This document shows positions 4,488-7,359 of a stretch of 7,359 bases of DNA, in pieces (position 1 is the stretch's first letter; each line of letters starts with the position of its first letter). Position numbers and translations under genes: made by a program. This DNA comes from Anaerolineae bacterium. GTDB taxonomy: Bacteria > Chloroflexota > Anaerolineae > Aggregatilineales > Phototrophicaceae. The notes below the pieces were generated by a model, which worked only from the letters and a program-made list of their open reading frames with translations, ran no database searches and was not told where the DNA came from. The stretch is taken from contig JADLHH010000485.1 of assembly GCA_020848855.1 (NCBI GenBank), forward strand, positions 1 to 7,359, read 5' to 3'.

Positions 4488-6194
4488 ATGTTACTAAGCG
4501 GTGGTGAAATTGTGATGGAATGCCTTCTGCGCGAAGGCGTGGAAGTGATGTTCGGCTATCCCGGTGGCGCGATTCTGCCGACCTTCGATGCGATGACCAA
4601 GTATCCGCAGCTTCATCATGTGCTGGTGCGCCACGAACAGGGCGCGGCACACATGGCAGATGGATATGCCCGCGCGACCGGCAAGGTCGGCGTGGCGATT
4701 GCCACCAGCGGTCCCGGCGCGACCAACCTCGTCACCGGCGTGGCGACCGCCATGATGGACTCGTCGCCCATCGTGTGCATCACCGGGCAGGTGACGCGCG
4801 GCGCGATTGGCTCCGACGCCTTCCAGGAGACCGACGTGACCGGCGTGACCCTGCCGGTGACCAAGCACAACTATCTCGTCATGGACATCCACGAGCTGCC
4901 CTACGTCATTCGCGAGGCGTTCTACATCGCCCGCACCGGTCGCCCCGGTCCGGTGCTGATCGACATTCCCAAAGATGTCCAGATCGAGAAAATCGAGTTC
5001 GTCTATCCCGAAGACCCGATCCGGCTGCCCGGCTACCGACCGCCCAAGTCTGCCGACGAGAACGATATCGAGGCGGCGCTGGAGCTGATCGAGCGGGCGC
5101 AGCGCCCGATCATCCTGGCGGGGCACGGCATCATGATGGCAGGCGCGACGCAGCAGCTCCGGGAACTGGCGGAACGGGCGCAAATTCCGGTGTCGCTGAC
5201 GCTGCTGGGCAAGGGCGCGATGCCGGAAGATCACCCGCTGACCATCGGCATGATGGGGATGCACGGCGAGGCGGCTTCGAACTACGCCATTCAGGAAGCC
5301 GACCTGTTGATCGCGCTGGGGATGCGCTTCGATGACCGCGTGACCGGCAACCTCAAGACCTACGCGACCAACGCCAGGAAAATCCACGTCGAGATCGATC
5401 CGTCCGAGATCAACAAGAATGTGAAGGTGGATGTCGGTATCGTCGGCGATGTGCGCACCGTGCTGGATCAACTGCTGCCGGGGTTGAAGCCAAAGACGCA
5501 CCCGGAATGGCTTAACCGCATCCGCGACTGGCAGGAAGACGCCGACGAGCGCGACATCATCAACCGGAGCGATGTCGAAAAGCTGGTCAGCGCGCAGGTG
5601 ATCAACGACCTGTGGCGGCTGACGGGCGGCAACGCCATTACCGTCACCGACGTAGGGCAACACCAGATGGTCGAGGCGCAGTATTACCCGCACCAGCGCC
5701 CGGCGACGCTGATCACCAGCGGCGGCTTGGGCACGATGGGCTTCGGGCTGCCCGCTGCTATCGGCGCGAAGTTCGGTATGCCGGACGAGGAAGTGTGGGC
5801 GATTGTGGGCGACGGCGGCTTCCAGATGACCCTCTGCGAACTGGCGACCGCCCGGCAGGAGAGCGTCAACATCAACATCGCCATCATCAACAACGGCTAT
5901 CTCGGCATGGTGCGGCAGTGGCAGGAGTTCTTCTACGAGGAGCGCTACCACGCGACGCCGATGTTCAGCCCGGATTTCGTCAAGCTGGCGGAAGCCTACG
6001 GCATCCCGGCGCGGCGCGTCTCGACCCGTGAGGAGATCGCCGAAGCGGTCGAGTTCGCTCGCAGCGTGAACGGTCCGGCGCTGATCGAATTCGTGGTCGA
6101 AAAAGAGGAAATTGTCTACCCGATGGTTCCGGCGGGCGCAGACCTGCACAACATGATTCGTCGCCCGAAACCAGGCGAGGAGAAGGTGAGATGA
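4488..6194 (+). CDS. ilvB: Acetohydroxyacid (acetolactate) synthase, catalytic large subunit
   Basis: ThDP-, FAD- and Mg-dependent enzyme that condenses pyruvate with pyruvate or 2-ketobutyrate, the first committed step of Val/Leu and Ile synthesis. From ATG 4488 it is 568 residues; AAAGGAA at 4478-4484 supports this start over the in-frame upstream GTG-type start at 4443, which would overlap ilvE. The N-terminal ThDP pyrimidine domain holds FGYPGGAILP and the catalytic Glu50 in RHEQGA; SGPGATNLVTG and IGSDAFQETD follow. The central FAD-type domain contains GMRFDDRVTGN. The C-terminal domain holds the ThDP/Mg motif GDGG (441-444) ending in NN (468-469), then YLGMVRQWQ with Trp478. FAD-site and regulatory-partner context (ilvN overlapping by ATGA) mark it as anabolic AHAS, not catabolic AlsS. 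Residue Thr103 (GQVT) stands where plant enzymes have Pro197. Confidence 0.97.
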   Translation: MLLSGGEIVMECLLREGVEVMFGYPGGAILPTFDAMTKYPQLHHVLVRHEQGAAHMADGYARATGKVGVAIATSGPGATNLVTGVATAMMDSSPIVCITGQVTRGAIGSDAFQETDVTGVTLPVTKHNYLVMDIHELPYVIREAFYIARTGRPGPVLIDIPKDVQIEKIEFVYPEDPIRLPGYRPPKSADENDIEAALELIERAQRPIILAGHGIMMAGATQQLRELAERAQIPVSLTLLGKGAMPEDHPLTIGMMGMHGEAASNYAIQEADLLIALGMRFDDRVTGNLKTYATNARKIHVEIDPSEINKNVKVDVGIVGDVRTVLDQLLPGLKPKTHPEWLNRIRDWQEDADERDIINRSDVEKLVSAQVINDLWRLTGGNAITVTDVGQHQMVEAQYYPHQRPATLITSGGLGTMGFGLPAAIGAKFGMPDEEVWAIVGDGGFQMTLCELATARQESVNINIAIINNGYLGMVRQWQEFFYEERYHATPMFSPDFVKLAEAYGIPARRVSTREEIAEAVEFARSVNGPALIEFVVEKEEIVYPMVPAGADLHNMIRRPKPGEEKVR

Positions 6195-6775
6195 TAGCAG
6201 AGAATGGCCAGACCCAAAAACATATTCTGGTCGCGCTGGTGGAGAACAAGCCGGGCGTCCTGAACCGGGTGGCGAGCCTGTTTCGCCGCCGCAATTTCAA
6301 CGTGGACAGTTTGACCGTCGGGCGCACGCACAAGCCGCACATGTCGCGCATGACCATCGTGGTCAACGCCACCAAGAGCGATGCGCGCCGGATCGCCGTG
6401 AACCTCTTCAAGTTAATCAACACCATTGATGTGGCGGAAGTGTCGAGCGAGCCGCATGTCAGCCGTGACCTGGCGCTGATCAAAGTGCGCGCCGACGACG
6501 CCGATTCGCGCAACAACCTGACGATGATCTGCGACCGCTACCCGGCACACATCGTGGACATTGGTCCCGAAGTGGCGATTGTGGAAATTGCCGCGCAGGA
6601 GGATTTGGTCGAGGCGCTGATCGCCGAACTCAAGCCGATCGGCATCGTCGAGTTGGTGCGGACGGGCGTCGTGGCGATGGGGCGCGGCGTGCGCATCCTC
6701 GACTCGCCCTACGAGCCGGTCATGCCGGTTTCGACCAATGGGCACAGCGAGGCGTACCACGCATACAGCGTGTAG
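6191..6775 (+). CDS. ilvN: Acetohydroxyacid synthase, regulatory small subunit
   Basis: Binds IlvB, raises its activity and confers feedback inhibition by valine. It is 194 residues: an N-terminal ACT domain (about 10-83; [39 protein letters not shown]) and the C-terminal small-subunit domain (about 95-172; [41 protein letters not shown]). Asn19, Gly22 and Asn37 correspond to the E. coli IlvH residues Asn11, Gly14 and Asn29 that matter for valine binding, so valine control is likely kept. The length is that of the longer ilvH-type form, not the roughly 90-residue enteric IlvN. ATG 6191 overlaps the ilvB stop by ATGA and is preceded by GAGGAG at 6177-6182, so subunit stoichiometry may be set by translational coupling. 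A tail of about 20 residues after the second domain has no recognised motif. Confidence 0.96.
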   Translation: MIAENGQTQKHILVALVENKPGVLNRVASLFRRRNFNVDSLTVGRTHKPHMSRMTIVVNATKSDARRIAVNLFKLINTIDVAEVSSEPHVSRDLALIKVRADDADSRNNLTMICDRYPAHIVDIGPEVAIVEIAAQEDLVEALIAELKPIGIVELVRTGVVAMGRGVRILDSPYEPVMPVSTNGHSEAYHAYSV

Positions 6776-6783
6776 GCGAACGT

Positions 6784-6813
6784 GTGGAGGGCGCAGCGCG
6801 CTGCACCCTCCAC
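6784..6813. repeat. Hairpin between ilvN and ilvC
   Basis: GTGGAGGG (6784-6791) pairs with CCCTCCAC (6806-6813), and GCAGC (6793-6797) with GCTGC (6800-6804), with a single C/A mismatch between. This gives a 13-bp GC-rich stem with a tiny apex, beginning 8 nt after the ilvN stop. No T-run follows (TAAGAAAATGGG), so it is not a usual terminator. It may protect the 3' end of the ilvEBN message, mark a processing site, or be a copy of a dispersed palindromic repeat. The rest of the 115-nt gap shows no clear promoter. Confidence 0.65.
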
Positions 6814-6890
6814 TAAGAAAATGGGTAACAACCGGGTCTAGCCCGCGAACGAACGAGAGCGCAGTATCGCACACTGGAGAAAAACGATTA

Positions 6891-7359
6891 ATGGCAACAC
6901 TCTATTATGACAAGGACGCTGACCTTTCCCTGCTGAACGAGAAAACAATCGCCGTGATTGGCTACGGCAGCCAGGGACACGCCCACGCGCTGAACGCGAA
7001 GGACAGCGGTTGCAAAGTGATCATCGGGCTGCACGAGGGCAGCAAGAGCCGCGCTAAGGCGGAAGCCGACGGTCTGACTGTGATGTCCGTCGCCGAGGCG
7101 ACCCGCGCCGCCGACGTGGTGATGATCGTCATCCCGGATACGCTGCAGGCGAAGGTCTATGCTGAATCGATCGGTCCGAACCTGAAGCCGGGTGCGATGC
7201 TGATGTTCGCCCACGGCTTCAATATCCACTACGGCACGATCAAGCCGCCGGCAAGCGTCGACGTGACCATGATCGCGCCGAAAGCGCCGGGGCATCGCGT
7301 CCGCGAAGTCTACAAGGAAGGTGCGGGCACGCCGTGCCTGGTCGCCGTCGCGCAGGATG
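6891..7359 (+). CDS. ilvC: Ketol-acid reductoisomerase, N-terminal part (3' end outside window)
   Basis: Converts acetolactate or acetohydroxybutyrate to the dihydroxy acid with NAD(P)H and Mg, the step after IlvBN. The frame stays open from ATG 6891 to the window end (156 codons), with GGAG at 6876-6879, 11 nt upstream, as ribosome binding site. It starts [18 protein letters not shown], typical of class I enzymes. The Rossmann motif [10 protein letters not shown] is at 24-33. The cofactor-selecting loop is GLHEGSKS (46-53), where His48 replaces the Arg common in NADPH enzymes while the serines are kept. AHGFNIHYG and [12 protein letters not shown] follow, where many enzymes have APKGPGH. The C-terminal knotted domain that carries most metal ligands is beyond the window. 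It is likely co-transcribed with ilvN but separated by a hairpin, so its dosage may differ. Confidence 0.96.
   Translation, partial: MATLYYDKDADLSLLNEKTIAVIGYGSQGHAHALNAKDSGCKVIIGLHEGSKSRAKAEADGLTVMSVAEATRAADVVMIVIPDTLQAKVYAESIGPNLKPGAMLMFAHGFNIHYGTIKPPASVDVTMIAPKAPGHRVREVYKEGAGTPCLVAVAQD

Noticed and set aside
6833..6845. CGGG-TCTAG-CCCG mini hairpin before ilvC
   Set aside because: Only four base pairs with no T-run or other context; expected by chance at this GC content.
1..7359. tRNA or rRNA genes, CRISPR arrays, insertion sequences, phage or defence genes
   Set aside because: None seen: no cloverleaf, no regularly spaced repeats, no transposase or integrase motifs, and all large frames are assigned to amino acid biosynthesis or the GNAT.

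Overview
The window is a GC-rich bacterial chromosome segment with every gene on the + strand. It joins the end of an arginine-biosynthesis cluster to the start of a branched-chain amino acid (BCAA) operon. Protein style (ArgG, ArgH, IlvE, IlvB, IlvN and IlvC of free-living bacterial type, and a ZmaR-like GNAT with a TPR-like tail) is compatible with a Chloroflexota/Anaerolineae-like organism. That placement is an impression from sequence style and is not established by a search.

Layout: (1) 1-434, the C-terminal part of argG. (2) 476-1594, an unexpected GNAT acetyltransferase with a TPR-like tail, starting at TTG and overlapping argH by ATGA. (3) 1591-2976, complete argH. Together argG-GNAT-argH look like the last steps of arginine synthesis with a passenger or accessory acetyltransferase between them. 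(4) 2977-3538, about 560 bases that the larger genes do not explain and that hold most of the interest. In order they contain two small inverted repeats, a strong sigma70-type promoter (TTGACA-17-TACGCT), a perfect CAATGT-N6-ACATTG palindrome at the expected transcription start, a 23-codon leader peptide with eight BCAA codons in a row, a 9-bp antiterminator pairing, a strong intrinsic terminator, a 61-codon ORF of unknown function, and a second hairpin followed by a U-rich tract just before ilvE. (5) 3539-7359, ilvE-ilvB-ilvN-ilvC (ilvC runs off the end). ilvE and ilvB are 16 nt apart, ilvB and ilvN overlap by ATGA, and ilvN and ilvC are separated by 115 nt containing a 30-nt hairpin.

How it fits together: acetohydroxyacid synthase (IlvB catalytic, IlvN valine-sensing) and ketol-acid reductoisomerase (IlvC) are the first two steps of Val/Ile synthesis, and IlvE is the last. 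The 5' leader looks like a complete ribosome-mediated attenuator. A ribosome stalled on the Leu/Ile/Val codons would leave the segment just after the leader stop codon free to pair with the terminator's 5' arm and loop, so transcription reads into the operon. A ribosome that reaches the stop codon covers that segment and lets the terminator form. A second terminator-like hairpin 170 nt downstream, overlapping the end of a small ORF, suggests a second control layer that I cannot match to a known mechanism.

The gene calls are secure. The attenuator is strongly supported by sequence but untested. The function of the 61-codon ORF, the second hairpin, the palindrome and the GNAT is not known.
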